From: Halotalea alkalilenta DSM 17697
GTDB taxonomy: Bacteria > Pseudomonadota > Gammaproteobacteria > Pseudomonadales > Halomonadaceae
Length of the DNA stretch: 64,000 bases
Assembly: GCF_000621205.1 (NCBI RefSeq)
Contig: NZ_KK211229.1
Location: forward strand, 19,807-83,806
Reading direction: 5' to 3'
Under the pieces are notes generated by a model. That model was not told the origin of the DNA. It searched no databases and was given only the letters and a program-made list of their open reading frames with translations. A program made the translations under genes and the position numbers. Below, piece by piece: positions 49,896-59,436 of the stretch. The stretch's first letter is position 1, and each line of letters opens with the position of its first letter.

Positions 49896-50364
49896 TCGCT
49901 GACTCCTTGATGCAAAGAGAGCTGTGCTGGACTCTGCCTCAAAAAGTGCCGTACCGGATGACTCCGCGCTGGAAGCGTCCCAGTGTCGGGGGATTCGCGT
50001 CGAGGGAATCGCGAAGCGGGCGCCATCGCGAAGCCCATGCCGCGCTTGGACGCTCTTGCCGTTGCCATCAGCCGCTCGGCGACGATTCGGACCTAGCCCA
50101 AGTCCTGCCAGTGAGGTGATACGTCGGCGCTATGACAGCCTGATGACCAAGCGCGTGCATCGACCCTCGGGAATTAACATAGCAAATGTCGGGCCAGGAT
50201 TGGAACGATATTGGAACATTGTGATCCTGCCCCTGTCCGAGCTCTAGGCTGGTCGTTCGCTTCGATGCCTTCGTCGGTCGCTCTTCCGATAGCTGCCGGT
50301 CGGGGCGGTGGCGAGGGCTGTGATAGACTTTCCGTCCATTCAAGACCTGTATCGGGTGCCCTTC

Positions 50365-52614
50365 GTGACTCTCCAACACCCTCTTCTCGATTCGCTCAAC
50401 GAGGCTCAGCGCGAGGCCGTGAGCGCACCGCAGGGCAACCTGCTGGTGCTTGCCGGTGCCGGCTCGGGCAAGACCCGGGTGCTGGTTCATCGAATTGCCT
50501 GGATGCTCGAGGAGGAGGGGCTGTCGCCGTTCTCCATCCTGGCGGTGACCTTCACCAACAAGGCGGCGCGGGAGATGCGCACCCGGCTGGATGCGCTGCT
50601 CAGCCTGCCGCCGCGGGGCATGTGGGTGGGCACTTTCCACTCCATCTCCCACCGGCTGTTGCGCACCCACTGGCACGACGCCCGGCTGGTCGAACACTTC
50701 CAGATCATCGACAGCGATGACCAGCTTCGCCTGGTCAAGCGGCTGCTCAAGGATCACAGCATCGACGACGAGCGCTTCCCGCCGCGCCAGGTCGCGAACT
50801 TCATCTCCGGTTGCAAGGAAGAGGGGCTGCGTCCTGCTCAGGTCGATGCTGCGGGCGATCCCTACCTTGGCCAGATGGTCGATCTCTACGAGCTCTATCA
50901 GCTCGCTTGCGAGCGCGCGGGCCTGGTCGATTTCGGCGAGCTGCTGCTGCGTTCGCTCGAGCTGTTGCGCGACAATCCGCACCTGCTCGAACACTACCGC
51001 GAGCGCTTCGGCCACATCCTGGTCGACGAGTTCCAGGACACCAACACCCTGCAGTACGCTTGGCTCAAGCAGCTTGCCGGCGATCGCGCGCGGCTTACCG
51101 TGGTCGGCGACGACGATCAGTCGATCTACGGCTGGCGCGGGGCCAAGGTCGAGAATCTGGCGCGTTTTCGTGATGAGTTCGCCGATACCAGGGTGGTACG
51201 CCTCGAGCGCAACTATCGCTCCACCGAGGCGATCCTCGAGGCGGCCAACTCGCTGATCCGGAACAACGCCGGGAGGATGGGCAAGGAGCTTTGGACCGAC
51301 GTCGGCGAGGGCGAGAAGATCTCGCTCTACGCCGGGTTCAACGATCTCGACGAGGCACGCTTCATCGTCGATACCATCGGTCGGGCGGTGCGCGAGGGAC
51401 ATGCGCGTCGCGACATCGCGATCCTCTATCGCTCCAACGCCCAGTCACGGGTGCTCGAGGAGGCGCTGATCCGCGCCGGCATGCCCTATCGGATCTACGG
51501 TGGCCACCGGTTCTACGAACGACTCGAGATCAAGAACGCCCTCGGCTATCTGCGCCTGATGGTGACACGCGATGATGACGCGGCGCTCGAGCGAGTGATC
51601 AACGTGCCGACCCGTGGGATCGGCACCAAGAGCGTCGAGCAGCTGCGCGCGCATGCCCGTGACGAGGGCATGTCGCTATGGGAGGCGCTGCACGACGCGG
51701 TGGCGCGCAGGCTGATCGGAGGCCGTGCGGCCAGTGCGCTGTCGTCCTTCGCCGACCTGATCGACCAGCTCGACAATGATACCTCTGGATTGCCGCTCGA
51801 TGAGCTGATCGATCACGTGATCGAGGCCACCGGATTGATCGACTACCACCGTGCCGAGAAGGGCGAAAAGGGCCAGGCCCGGGTCGAGAACCTCGAGGAG
51901 CTGGTGAGTGCTGCGCGCGCTTTCGCCCAGGGGCAGAGCGGCGTTCGCGGCACCGACCCCTTCGAGCCGGAAGGCGAGGCGGCCGGTGAGGCGACGCTTG
52001 GGCGTTTCCTTGCCGATGCCGCGCTCGATGCCGGCGAGCACGAAGCGGACGAGTTCGAGGATGCGGTGCAGATGATGACGCTGCACTCGGCCAAGGGGCT
52101 CGAGTTCCCGCTGGTGTTCATCGCCGGCGTCGAGGAGGGGCTCTTCCCCCATCGGATGTCGGTCGAGGAGCCGGGGCGTCTCGAAGAGGAGCGCAGGTTG
52201 TGCTATGTCGGTATCACGCGGGCGATGACGAAGCTCTATCTGACCTATGCTGAGATGCGCCGGCTGCACGGCAAGGAGACTTACCAGCGGCCCTCGCGTT
52301 TCATCCGCGAGCTGCCCGCCGGGCTGGTCGAGGAGGTTCGCCTGCGCGGCCAGGTCTCTCGTCCGCTCGCCGAGCGCGCGGGGTTCAGCGCATCGCGGCC
52401 GCCGCGTCCTGCCCGGGGGCTCGTGCGCCAGTCCCAGGTCGAGGGGGGCGGTGCGAGTCTCTCGCTCGGCCAGCGGGTGCGCCATCCGACGTTCGGCGAG
52501 GGCGTGATCCTCGATGCCGAGGGGCAGGGCGATCGCGCCCGGGTCCAGGTCGGCTTCGAGGACCACGGCGACAAGTGGCTGGTGCTCGGCTTCGCCAAGC
52601 TCGAGCCGCTATGA
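50365..52614 (+). CDS. uvrD: DNA helicase II (UvrD)
   Basis: A 749-residue SF1 helicase for nucleotide-excision and mismatch repair. Motif Q/I: 'LNEAQREAVSAPQG' and AGAGSGKT; motif Ia 'AVTFTNKAAREM'; motif II 'ILVDEFQDTN'; motif III 'VGDDDQSIYGWRGA'; motif IV 'RLERNYRSTEAIL'; motif V 'TLHSAKGLEFPLVFIAGVEE'; motif VI 'YVGITRAM'. The C-terminal 'GQRVRHPTFGEGVI' Tudor-like segment marks UvrD/PcrA. The family start is GTG 50365; an in-frame ATG at 50308 would add 19 atypical residues. Confidence 0.93.
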   Translation: MTLQHPLLDSLNEAQREAVSAPQGNLLVLAGAGSGKTRVLVHRIAWMLEEEGLSPFSILAVTFTNKAAREMRTRLDALLSLPPRGMWVGTFHSISHRLLRTHWHDARLVEHFQIIDSDDQLRLVKRLLKDHSIDDERFPPRQVANFISGCKEEGLRPAQVDAAGDPYLGQMVDLYELYQLACERAGLVDFGELLLRSLELLRDNPHLLEHYRERFGHILVDEFQDTNTLQYAWLKQLAGDRARLTVVGDDDQSIYGWRGAKVENLARFRDEFADTRVVRLERNYRSTEAILEAANSLIRNNAGRMGKELWTDVGEGEKISLYAGFNDLDEARFIVDTIGRAVREGHARRDIAILYRSNAQSRVLEEALIRAGMPYRIYGGHRFYERLEIKNALGYLRLMVTRDDDAALERVINVPTRGIGTKSVEQLRAHARDEGMSLWEALHDAVARRLIGGRAASALSSFADLIDQLDNDTSGLPLDELIDHVIEATGLIDYHRAEKGEKGQARVENLEELVSAARAFAQGQSGVRGTDPFEPEGEAAGEATLGRFLADAALDAGEHEADEFEDAVQMMTLHSAKGLEFPLVFIAGVEEGLFPHRMSVEEPGRLEEERRLCYVGITRAMTKLYLTYAEMRRLHGKETYQRPSRFIRELPAGLVEEVRLRGQVSRPLAERAGFSASRPPRPARGLVRQSQVEGGGASLSLGQRVRHPTFGEGVILDAEGQGDRARVQVGFEDHGDKWLVLGFAKLEPL

Positions 52615-52750
52615 GGTTCATCGAACCGTCACCAAACGCAGTCATACTCGAATGACGCATGTGGCCAGCTCCGAGCCGACTTCAACGGCGCGACCCATTG
52701 GGTAGGAGGAGCTGCTGCGTCACACCTTCGATTCGTTTCGGGAGAGCCCC

Positions 52751-53479
52751 ATGGACATTTCCAGCGAACAACATAGCCAGCACATCTCCCGCCAGTTCAA
52801 CCAGGAGCTCGAGGGACTCAAGACCCATCTGATGGCGATGGGCGGCCTGGTCGAGAAACAGATCCTCGACGCGCTCACCGCACTGCTCGACGGCAATGGC
52901 GAGCTCGCCGAGGACGTGCGCCGCTTCGACCATGAAGTCAACGAGATGCAGCTGCAGCTCGATGACGAGTGCACCCATATCCTCGCCCGCCGCCAGCCCG
53001 CCGCCTCCGACCTGCGCTTGGTGCTGGCGGTGATCCGTGCCGCCTCCGACCTCGAGCGAATGGGTGACGAAGCGGACAAGATCGCTCGCCACGCCCTGGC
53101 GTTGATGGGGGGGCAGCACAATGACCGCGGTTTCGTCGAAATCCGCCGGGTCGGCGCGATGGTGCGGGACATGGTGCGCAACGCGCTGACCGCTTTCGCC
53201 CGCTTCGATACCAAGCTCGCGCTCGAAGTGCGTCGCGCCGACACCGAGGTCGACAATGAGTACAAGAGCGCGCTGCGTTCGCTGGTCACCTTCATGATGG
53301 AGGACCCGGCCTCGATCTCCGGAGTACTCGACGTGCTCTGGGTGCTGCGTGCGCTCGAGCGGATCGGCGACCATGCCGACAACCTCGCCGAATCGGTGAT
53401 CTATCTGGTCAAGGGCCTCGACCTGCGCCACACTCATCTGCGCGATCTCGACGAGAAGGATCTCGACGATATTGGTTGA
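52751..53479 (+). CDS. phoU: Phosphate-signalling regulator PhoU
   Basis: A 242-residue all-helical protein of two PhoU repeats (about 15-110 and 120-215). Metal/PhoR-contact motifs are 'VIRAASDLERMGDEADKIAR' and 'VLRALERIGDHADNLAESVI'. It restrains the PhoR kinase under phosphate sufficiency. GGGAGAGCCCC precedes the ATG. It is not in a pst operon here: it stands between uvrD and cysZ, about 4 kb from phoR-phoB on the other strand. Confidence 0.95.
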   Translation: MDISSEQHSQHISRQFNQELEGLKTHLMAMGGLVEKQILDALTALLDGNGELAEDVRRFDHEVNEMQLQLDDECTHILARRQPAASDLRLVLAVIRAASDLERMGDEADKIARHALALMGGQHNDRGFVEIRRVGAMVRDMVRNALTAFARFDTKLALEVRRADTEVDNEYKSALRSLVTFMMEDPASISGVLDVLWVLRALERIGDHADNLAESVIYLVKGLDLRHTHLRDLDEKDLDDIG

Positions 53480-53497
53480 ACACTTCTCTTCTCGACG

Positions 53498-53533
53498 ACG
53501 ACGCGGCGCCTTTCCGGCGCCGCGTCGTTTTTT
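53498..53533 (+). terminator. Rho-independent terminator after phoU
   Basis: ACGACGCGGCGCC and GGCGCCGCGTCGT form a perfect 13-bp stem with a 5-nt loop and a run of six T. It ends about 10 bp before the cysZ start, so cysZ must have its own promoter or rely on readthrough. Confidence 0.9.
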
Positions 53534-53543
53534 GGAGTGCCCC

Positions 53544-54287
53544 ATGCTCGAAGGCTTGAATGCCCTGCGCCTCGGTATCCGTCTGGTGCTCTCTGCGGGA
53601 CTTCGCCGCTACGTGATCGTGCCGGTGCTCATCAACCTGGTGCTCTACGCGATCACCATCACTTTGCTGGTGCGCGGTTTCTCCTCGTGGATGGATCAAT
53701 GGATGGCGCTGGTGCCCAGCTGGCTCGGCTGGCTCGACTGGTTGATCGTCCCGCTGCTCGCGATCGCGCTGCTGATCCCTGCGTTTTTCACCTTCACCCT
53801 GATGGTCAACCTGATCGCCTCGCCCTTCTATGGTTTTCTCGCCGAAGCCGTGGAGCGGCGGCTCGGCGGCGGCAGCGAGGATTCACGCAGTCTCGGACGC
53901 CAGGCCATCGACAGCTTCAAGCGAGAACTGCACAAGCTCACCTACATCCTGCCGCGCATGGCGCTGCTGTTCGCCGCCGGCTTCGTGCCGGGGCTCAATC
54001 TGTTCACGCCGTTTCTCTGGATGCTGTTCTCGGCCTGGTGCATGGCGATCCAGTATCTCGACTATGCGATGGACAACCACGGGGTGAGCTTTCCACGCAT
54101 GCGCGGGCTGCTGGCTGCGGGCTGGTGGCGAACGCTCGGTTTCGGCGCTGCGGTGAGCCTGACGGTATGGATTCCGCTGCTGAACCTGGTGGTGATGCCC
54201 GGTGCGGTGGCCGCCGGTGCGGTGATGTGGCAGAGAAGCTATGCGGCCCTGAATGCCGAGGGGCGATCTTTGCGGGTCAAAGATTAA
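53544..54287 (+). CDS. cysZ: CysZ-type sulfate transport protein
   Basis: A 247-residue inner-membrane protein with several hydrophobic segments, matching CysZ: 'GIRLVLSAGLRRYVIVPVL' near the N-terminus, 'LMVNLIASPFYGFLAEAVE', 'LILPRMALLF'-like segment at 155-165, and 'WCMAIQYLDYAMDNHGVSF'. It imports sulfate for cysteine synthesis. TTTGGAG lies before ATG 53544, at the edge of the phoU terminator. Confidence 0.88.
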   Translation: MLEGLNALRLGIRLVLSAGLRRYVIVPVLINLVLYAITITLLVRGFSSWMDQWMALVPSWLGWLDWLIVPLLAIALLIPAFFTFTLMVNLIASPFYGFLAEAVERRLGGGSEDSRSLGRQAIDSFKRELHKLTYILPRMALLFAAGFVPGLNLFTPFLWMLFSAWCMAIQYLDYAMDNHGVSFPRMRGLLAAGWWRTLGFGAAVSLTVWIPLLNLVVMPGAVAAGAVMWQRSYAALNAEGRSLRVKD

Positions 54288-54385
54288 CGAACTATAAGTT
54301 CTTGGTTCGTCGCGCATCGGAGAGCTGCGCGGCCCAGGCGGTACCGGCGCGAGGTCTCAGCGTCCATTTTCAGGGAGAAGAAAAG

Positions 54386-54973
54386 ATGCGAAACAAGGAA
54401 CATTGGCTGCGTCGTACCGGTGCGCTCACGCTCGCCGCGCTGCTTGCGGGCGGCGCGCTGGCCGGTTGCACCACCACCACGCCCCAGGATCGCAGCGATG
54501 CGATGACCCAGCAGCGACAGATCGACAACGACGTCCAGCAGGCCCTCGAGCGGCTCTATCGGGCCTCGCCCGAGGCTCGCGAGCTGGTCTCCAGGGCCAA
54601 GGGGGTGCTGGTGTTTCCTGGGGTGATCGGTGCCAGCTTCGTGGTCGGTGCCGAGCACGGCGACGGCGCCTTGCTGATCGGCAACCAGACCTCGGGCTAC
54701 TACACCACCACTGCCGGCTCGATCGGGTTCCAGGCCGGCGCCCAGTCGCGGGCGATCATCTACCTGTTCATGACCGATCAGGCACTGCGTGACTTCACCA
54801 GCAGCAACGGCTGGACCGTCGGGGCCGATGCCAGCGTGGCGGTGGCCGACGTCGGTGCGAGTGGCAACATCAATACCAACACCATGCAGCAGCCGATCAT
54901 CGGATTCGTGATGAACAACGCGGGAATCCAGGCCGGCGTTTCGCTGCAAGGCGCGAAGATCAGCCCGCGCTGA
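54386..54973 (+). CDS. SYLF (YSC84)-domain lipoprotein
   Basis: A 195-residue predicted lipoprotein. The signal peptide ends in lipobox LAGC near residue 28. The remainder is a SYLF/YSC84 lipid-binding-like domain: 'ASPEARELVSRAKGVLVFPG', 'SGYYTTTAGSIGFQAGAQSR', 'IIYLFMTDQALRDF' and 'WTVGADASVAVADVG'. GGGAGAAG precedes ATG 54386; the open frame extends far upstream through cysZ in another frame without meaning. Role unknown, presumably in the outer membrane. Confidence 0.85.
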   Translation: MRNKEHWLRRTGALTLAALLAGGALAGCTTTTPQDRSDAMTQQRQIDNDVQQALERLYRASPEARELVSRAKGVLVFPGVIGASFVVGAEHGDGALLIGNQTSGYYTTTAGSIGFQAGAQSRAIIYLFMTDQALRDFTSSNGWTVGADASVAVADVGASGNINTNTMQQPIIGFVMNNAGIQAGVSLQGAKISPR

Positions 54974-54990
54974 GCGTGCGAGGGCTTGGT

Positions 54991-55023
54991 TCGACAAGCT
55001 TCCGCGCATTCCGAGCTTGTCGA
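54991..55023. repeat. Hairpin TCGACAAGCT/AGCTTGTCGA after the SYLF gene
   Basis: A perfect 10-bp stem with a 13-nt loop lies 18 bp after the stop. The GCTTGTCGA arm resembles a widespread intergenic repeat seen in many GC-rich proteobacteria. It could act as a terminator. The rest of the 318-bp gap (54974-55291) shows no gene. Confidence 0.5.
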
Positions 55024-55291
55024 GGGGCTTGCATGACGGAATCGAGGGATAGGAAACCCCCGGCGCTCGGCGAAGGACTCGAGCAGCGTTGAAAGGACGC
55101 TGAGACATTCTTCGCCAGCGCTGTCCTGCCCTTCGCGCAGGCACTATGATCAGCACGGGCATCGACTTGTCGCCCCGTGCTCTCCACCCTGAACGCTGGC
55201 CCACATCCGCTGTACGCTCTCCGTCGTCCGTCGGTGGGGAAGTGTCCTGGTGTCGTGCTTTTCCTTGACCTGCTGCGAGATTCGTCCCGCC

Positions 55292-56278
55292 ATGCCGAAG
55301 CGTTTCCTGTCCCTCGCATTCGCCCTGCTGCTCGCCGGCTGCGCCGGTGCACCTCCTGCTCCGACGCCTCCTTCGCCTCCCCAGGCGCCGACCCCGGTGG
55401 TCGAGGTGCCCGATTTCGAGACCCCGGTGATCCAGGACCGGGCACCTGCGCGGCGCTACTCCGCCGAACAGGGCCGTGCTCTCGAACGACGCAGCGGCTA
55501 TCGCGTCGACCACTCGGTGCGCAGTGCCGGGGTCAACCAGCGGGTTCGCTATCTGGTGATCCACTATACCGGCGGCGACGACGCCGCTGCGCTGCGCGCC
55601 CTCACCGGCAGCCAGGTGGGGACCCACTACCTGGTGCTCGACCAGCCCGGCGAGTTCCAGCAGCAGCCGGTGGTGCTGCAGCTCGCTGACGAGTCGATGC
55701 GGGCGTGGCATGCCGGTGTCAGCGCCTGGGGGGACCGGGAAGGGCTCAACGACACCTCGATCGGCATCGAGATCGTCAATCCCGGCTTCACCCAGACCCC
55801 GAGCGGGCTGAGCTGGTCGCCGTTCTCGGAGTCGCAGATCCAACTGGTGATCGCGCTGGCCAAGGACATCGTCCAGCGCTACGACATCGAGCCCACCAAT
55901 GTGGTCGCCCACTCCGATATCTCACCCGGGCGCAAGCTCGATCCGGGGCCGTTCTTCCCCTGGCAGCGCCTCGCCCAGGCGGGCGTTGGCGCCTGGCCCG
56001 AGCGCGCCACGGTGGCCCGCTACCTGAACCAGTTCTCCAACGGTCGTGTTCCCAGCGTGCGTGCGCTCCAGCAGGGCCTTGCGCGCTATGGCTATCGGCT
56101 CGAGCAGACCGGGCGCATGGACGATCAGACCCTGCGGGTGCTGAAGAGCTTCCAGATGCGCTTCAGGCCGACCGACCACACCGGCTTCTACGACGCCGAG
56201 AGCGCGGCGATCCTGTTCGCCTTGATCGAGAAGTACCACGGTCCTGCTCAAGCCGGAGCGATCCTCGCCAGCAGCTAG
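55292..56278 (+). CDS. amiD: N-acetylmuramoyl-L-alanine amidase, AmiD type, lipoprotein
   Basis: A 328-residue lipoprotein (lipobox LAGC near residue 18) with a proline-rich spacer, an amidase_2 domain and a C-terminal peptidoglycan-binding domain. Zinc ligands lie in 'YLVIHYTGG' and 'VVAHSDISPGRKLDPGP'; 'WHAGVSAWGDREGLNDTSIG' and 'IEIVN' are conserved. The binding domain (about 245-315) reads 'VRALQQGLARYGY' and 'VLKSFQMRFRP'. It removes the stem peptide from murein fragments in the periplasm. ATG 55292 starts a normal lipoprotein signal. Confidence 0.9.
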   Translation: MPKRFLSLAFALLLAGCAGAPPAPTPPSPPQAPTPVVEVPDFETPVIQDRAPARRYSAEQGRALERRSGYRVDHSVRSAGVNQRVRYLVIHYTGGDDAAALRALTGSQVGTHYLVLDQPGEFQQQPVVLQLADESMRAWHAGVSAWGDREGLNDTSIGIEIVNPGFTQTPSGLSWSPFSESQIQLVIALAKDIVQRYDIEPTNVVAHSDISPGRKLDPGPFFPWQRLAQAGVGAWPERATVARYLNQFSNGRVPSVRALQQGLARYGYRLEQTGRMDDQTLRVLKSFQMRFRPTDHTGFYDAESAAILFALIEKYHGPAQAGAILASS

Positions 56279-56307
56279 GGCGTGTCAACACGCCCTCGGT
56301 GGACCGC

Positions 56308-57627
56308 TCAATCGGCGCAGGCGTCGCTGGGCGTCGGCAGGCTGACCCGCTCGGCGGGGAAGCAGAGGGTGAAGCGGGCGCCGCGGCCGAGACTCGATTC
56401 GATCTCCAGCCGGCCCTGGTGGCGCAGCAGCACGTGCTTGACGATCGCAAGCCCAAGGCCGGTGCCACCGGTCGCGCTGGAGCGGCTCTTGTCGACGCGG
56501 TAGAAGCGCTCGGTAAGACGGGAAAGGTGGCGCCGCTCGATGCCTTCGCCATCGTCGCTCACCGACAGGCAGCCTTCGCCGCTGTCGGCCAGGTACCAGC
56601 GCAGTTCGATACGGCGGCCGTTGCCGGCGTAGCGTACGGCGTTGGAGACCAGGTTGGTCAGCGCGCTGCGCAGCTCCTCGCGGGCGCCGAGCAGCTCAGC
56701 GGAGGTCTCGATCTTGAGCTCGAAGGTCTGGCGGCCCTTCGACAGCGCGACGCCGTCGCTGTGCACCTGTTGGATCAGTGCGGCGACATCGACGGCGATA
56801 CGCGGCGAGAAGCTCTGCTCGTTTTCGAGCCGCGACAGCATCAGCAGGTCGTCGATCAGGTGACGCATGCGGTCGGCCTGCTGCTCCATCTGCGCGACGC
56901 CGCGCGCGAGCCTGGGCGGCAGCGCGGTTTCAGCGGCCTGGGCCAGCGGTTCGAGATAGCCGGTGAACACCGTCAGCGGAGTGCGCAGCTCGTGCGATAC
57001 GTTGGCGACGAAGTCGCGGCGCATCTGCTCGAGTCGCTGCAGTCGGGTGATGTCGCGTACCACCATCAAGCGCTCGTGATCGCCGAACGGGGTGATCTGG
57101 AACTGCAAGGTGCGTGACTCGTCGACCGGCGAAGGCAGTTCGAGCGGATCATCGTAGTGCTGGGCGAGGAAGTAGTGGACGAAGCGCGGATGGCGCAGCA
57201 GGTTGGTGACGTGCTGGCCGCGATCCTGAGGCTGCTCGAAGCCGAGCATCCTGGTCGCCGCCGCGTTCCAGCTGTCCAGCGCGGCGTGGGCGTCGAGGAT
57301 CACCATCGCGTCGTACATCGCCTCCGAGGAGCGCTCGACGCGATCGATCACCCCCTGCAGATGGGCCTGCTGCTGGCGCTCCCGCTTCTGGTAGCGATAG
57401 AGGCGATCGAACAGCTCGCCCCAAAGTCCGGTGGCCGACGGTGGGTTGGTGCCATCCGGGGCCTTGGCCCAGCGATAAAGGCGCCTGAGCTGGCGAAAGG
57501 TCAGGAGCAGGTAGAGACCCAGCCCGGCGGCAAGGCCGAAACCAGCGTGGCCATAGTGCCCACCCAGCAGGGTGCCGAGCGCGCCGCATAGAGCGAGCAG
57601 CAAGAATTCGCGGGTCCAATGGCGCAT
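56308..57627 (-). CDS. phoR: Phosphate-regulon sensor kinase PhoR
   Basis: A 439-residue membrane histidine kinase. Two hydrophobic N-terminal segments (about 8-45) are followed by a linker, a PAS domain (about 95-200), the phosphorylation site in 'FVANVSHELRTPLTV', and an ATPase domain with N-box 'LVSNAVRYAG', 'VSDDGEGIE' and 'GGTGLGLAIVKH'. It lacks a periplasmic domain, as usual for PhoR. It lies 24 bp after phoB in one transcript. Confidence 0.95.
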   Translation of the reverse strand: MRHWTREFLLLALCGALGTLLGGHYGHAGFGLAAGLGLYLLLTFRQLRRLYRWAKAPDGTNPPSATGLWGELFDRLYRYQKRERQQQAHLQGVIDRVERSSEAMYDAMVILDAHAALDSWNAAATRMLGFEQPQDRGQHVTNLLRHPRFVHYFLAQHYDDPLELPSPVDESRTLQFQITPFGDHERLMVVRDITRLQRLEQMRRDFVANVSHELRTPLTVFTGYLEPLAQAAETALPPRLARGVAQMEQQADRMRHLIDDLLMLSRLENEQSFSPRIAVDVAALIQQVHSDGVALSKGRQTFELKIETSAELLGAREELRSALTNLVSNAVRYAGNGRRIELRWYLADSGEGCLSVSDDGEGIERRHLSRLTERFYRVDKSRSSATGGTGLGLAIVKHVLLRHQGRLEIESSLGRGARFTLCFPAERVSLPTPSDACAD

Positions 57628-57651
57628 CGGGAGCCCGTGGCCGCCTCCTTG

Positions 57652-58344
57652 TCAGGCGCGTGAGCGCTGGCGTGAGAACCGATAGCCGGTGCCGCGCACC
57701 GTCTGGATCAGGTAATCGTGACGCTCACCGAGCGCCTTGCGCAAGCGGCGAATGTGCACGTCGACCGTGCGCTCCTCGACATAGACGCTGGCGCCCCAGA
57801 CCTGATCGAGCAGCTGGGCGCGAGAGTAGGCGCGCTCCTGGTGGGACATGAAGAACGCCAGCAGGCGATATTCTGTCGGCCCCATGTCGATCGGCTGGTT
57901 GTCGATGCTGATCCGCTGGCTCTCGGTATTGATCGACAGGCCATCGACCTCGATCACGCCCTGGCTCGCCGGCGCCGCCCTGCGCAGCACTGCGCGCATC
58001 CGCGCGATCAGCTCACGGGGCGAGAACGGCTTGGTGATGTAGTCGTCGGCGCCGGCTTCGAGCCCCTGCACCTTGTTGTCCTCTTCGCCCTTGGCGGTGA
58101 GCAGGATCACCGGGATTTCCCGCGTGGTCTCTTCGCGCTTGAGCCTTCTCGCCAGCTCGACGCCGCTGATGCCGGGCATCATCCAGTCGAGCAGGATCAT
58201 ATCGGGGCGTTCGTCGACGGCCAGCGCCAGCGCCCGCTGGGCGTTGTCGGCCTCGAGGACCTGGAAGTCGGCCATCTCCAGGGCGATCGCGATCATATCG
58301 CGGATGGAGGATTCGTCATCGACGATCAACACGGTTCGGGTCAT
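57652..58344 (-). CDS. phoB: Phosphate-regulon response regulator PhoB
   Basis: A 230-residue OmpR-type regulator. The acceptor is D53 (MILLDWMMPG), with acidic pocket D9-D10 and the conserved lysine in 'DDYITKPFSPREL'. The winged-helix DNA-binding domain covers about 135-230 (VDVHIRRLRKALG). A Pho box lies 109-126 bp upstream of its ATG, so it likely controls its own transcription. Confidence 0.96.
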   Translation of the reverse strand: MTRTVLIVDDESSIRDMIAIALEMADFQVLEADNAQRALALAVDERPDMILLDWMMPGISGVELARRLKREETTREIPVILLTAKGEEDNKVQGLEAGADDYITKPFSPRELIARMRAVLRRAAPASQGVIEVDGLSINTESQRISIDNQPIDMGPTEYRLLAFFMSHQERAYSRAQLLDQVWGASVYVEERTVDVHIRRLRKALGERHDYLIQTVRGTGYRFSRQRSRA

Positions 58345-58452
58345 TGCAGATCATCTCTCTGGGTGGGTTGCAGGCGGGGCGAATCCCCGGCCTTCTGCCG
58401 GCCCGCGACCGCGCCCTGGGGCGCAGACACATGACGATTCAAGCGCAGTGAC

Positions 58453-58470
58453 GTGACAGTCTCGTGACAT
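58453..58470 (-). promoter_or_regulatory. Pho box upstream of phoB
   Basis: On the minus strand the site reads ATGTCAC-GAGA-CTGTCAC, two 7-mers with the 4-bp gap of the CTGTCAY-N4-CTGTCAY consensus; only the first base deviates. It begins 9 bp after the end of ubiA. Confidence 0.75.
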
Positions 58471-58478
58471 GCCCCCCG

Positions 58479-59366
58479 TCAGGCGGGCCAGGTGGCCAGA
58501 CCGATGCCGGCGAACATCACTACACCGACCCAGTGGTTGTTGAGAAAGGCCTGGAAGCAGCCCTCGCGCGAGCGATGCCGGGTCAGCCACTGCTGATGAA
58601 CGAACAGCGCAGCGATTCCCAGCAGCATGATCCAGAAGTAGCCGTCCAGCGAGAACGAGAGCCCGAGCCCGACGAGCAGCAGCAGGACCAGCGCCTGGAG
58701 CATCGCCAGGATCGCCAGGTCCAGCGAGCCGAACAGTATCGCGGTCGATTTGACCCCGATCTTGAGGTCGTCGTCGCGATCGACCATCGCATACTGGGTG
58801 TCGTACATCAGCGTCCACACCAGGTTGGCGAAGAACAGCCACCAGGCGGCGGCGGGCACGCTGCCGGTCACCGCGGCGAAGGCCATCGGGATGCTCCAGC
58901 TGAACGCCGCGCCGAGTACCAGCTGGGGCAGGTGGGTGTAGCGCTTCATGAACGGATAGAGCGCCGCCAGCGCGGCTGCGCCGAAAGAAAGCATCACGGT
59001 GAACGGATTGGTGAAGCAGACCAGCACGAAGGCCGCCACCAACAGCACCGCGAACAGGGCCAAGGCCTCGCGTGGAGAGATGCGCCCGGTCGCCAGCGGC
59101 CGCTCCTTGGTGCGCTTGACGTGGCCGTCGAAGTCGCGGTCGGCGTAGTCGTTGATGATGCAGCCGGCGGCGCGCATGAGATAGACGCCGAGCACGAAGA
59201 TCACCAGGATGCGACGGCTGGGCATGCCGTCCGCGGCCAGCCACAGGGCGCAGAGGGTGGGCCACATCAGCAGCCAGGTGCCGATCGGGCGGTCGAGGCG
59301 CATCAATCGGGCGAAGTCGGGCAAGCGGCGCAGCGGACCGGTTTGAAGAGCGGTGAAGGCGGACAT
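58479..59366 (-). CDS. ubiA: 4-hydroxybenzoate polyprenyltransferase
   Basis: A 295-residue inner-membrane prenyltransferase of ubiquinone synthesis with about eight to nine hydrophobic segments. The first Asp-rich motif is '[20 protein letters not shown]' and the second is '[20 protein letters not shown]'. ATG 59366 is chosen; an in-frame GTG ten codons upstream lacks a ribosome site. The usual partner ubiC (chorismate lyase) is not adjacent. A dyad CCGGCATGAA/TTCATGCCGG lies about 45 bp upstream. Confidence 0.94.
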   Translation of the reverse strand: MSAFTALQTGPLRRLPDFARLMRLDRPIGTWLLMWPTLCALWLAADGMPSRRILVIFVLGVYLMRAAGCIINDYADRDFDGHVKRTKERPLATGRISPREALALFAVLLVAAFVLVCFTNPFTVMLSFGAAALAALYPFMKRYTHLPQLVLGAAFSWSIPMAFAAVTGSVPAAAWWLFFANLVWTLMYDTQYAMVDRDDDLKIGVKSTAILFGSLDLAILAMLQALVLLLLVGLGLSFSLDGYFWIMLLGIAALFVHQQWLTRHRSREGCFQAFLNNHWVGVVMFAGIGLATWPA

Positions 59367-59409
59367 CGGGTTTCCATAGGCTCGGATATCGGACACCGGC
59401 AGTGTAACA

Positions 59410-59436
59410 CCGGCATGAAAGCCGGATTCATGCCGG
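59410..59436. promoter_or_regulatory. 10-bp perfect dyad upstream of ubiA
   Basis: CCGGCATGAA and TTCATGCCGG flank a 7-nt centre, 44 bp before the ubiA start. It could be an operator or a leader hairpin. The remaining gap to the HU gene (59437-59827) holds no gene that I can support; a short CCGGCTAAGCCGG dyad is near 59777. Confidence 0.35.

Noticed and set aside
51816-51832. GATCACGTGATC palindrome resembling a parS core
   Set aside because: It lacks the GTTTC/GAAAC arms and lies inside uvrD coding sequence. No GTTTCACGTGAAAC-type site was seen by eye in gaps near parAB; a motif search would settle this.
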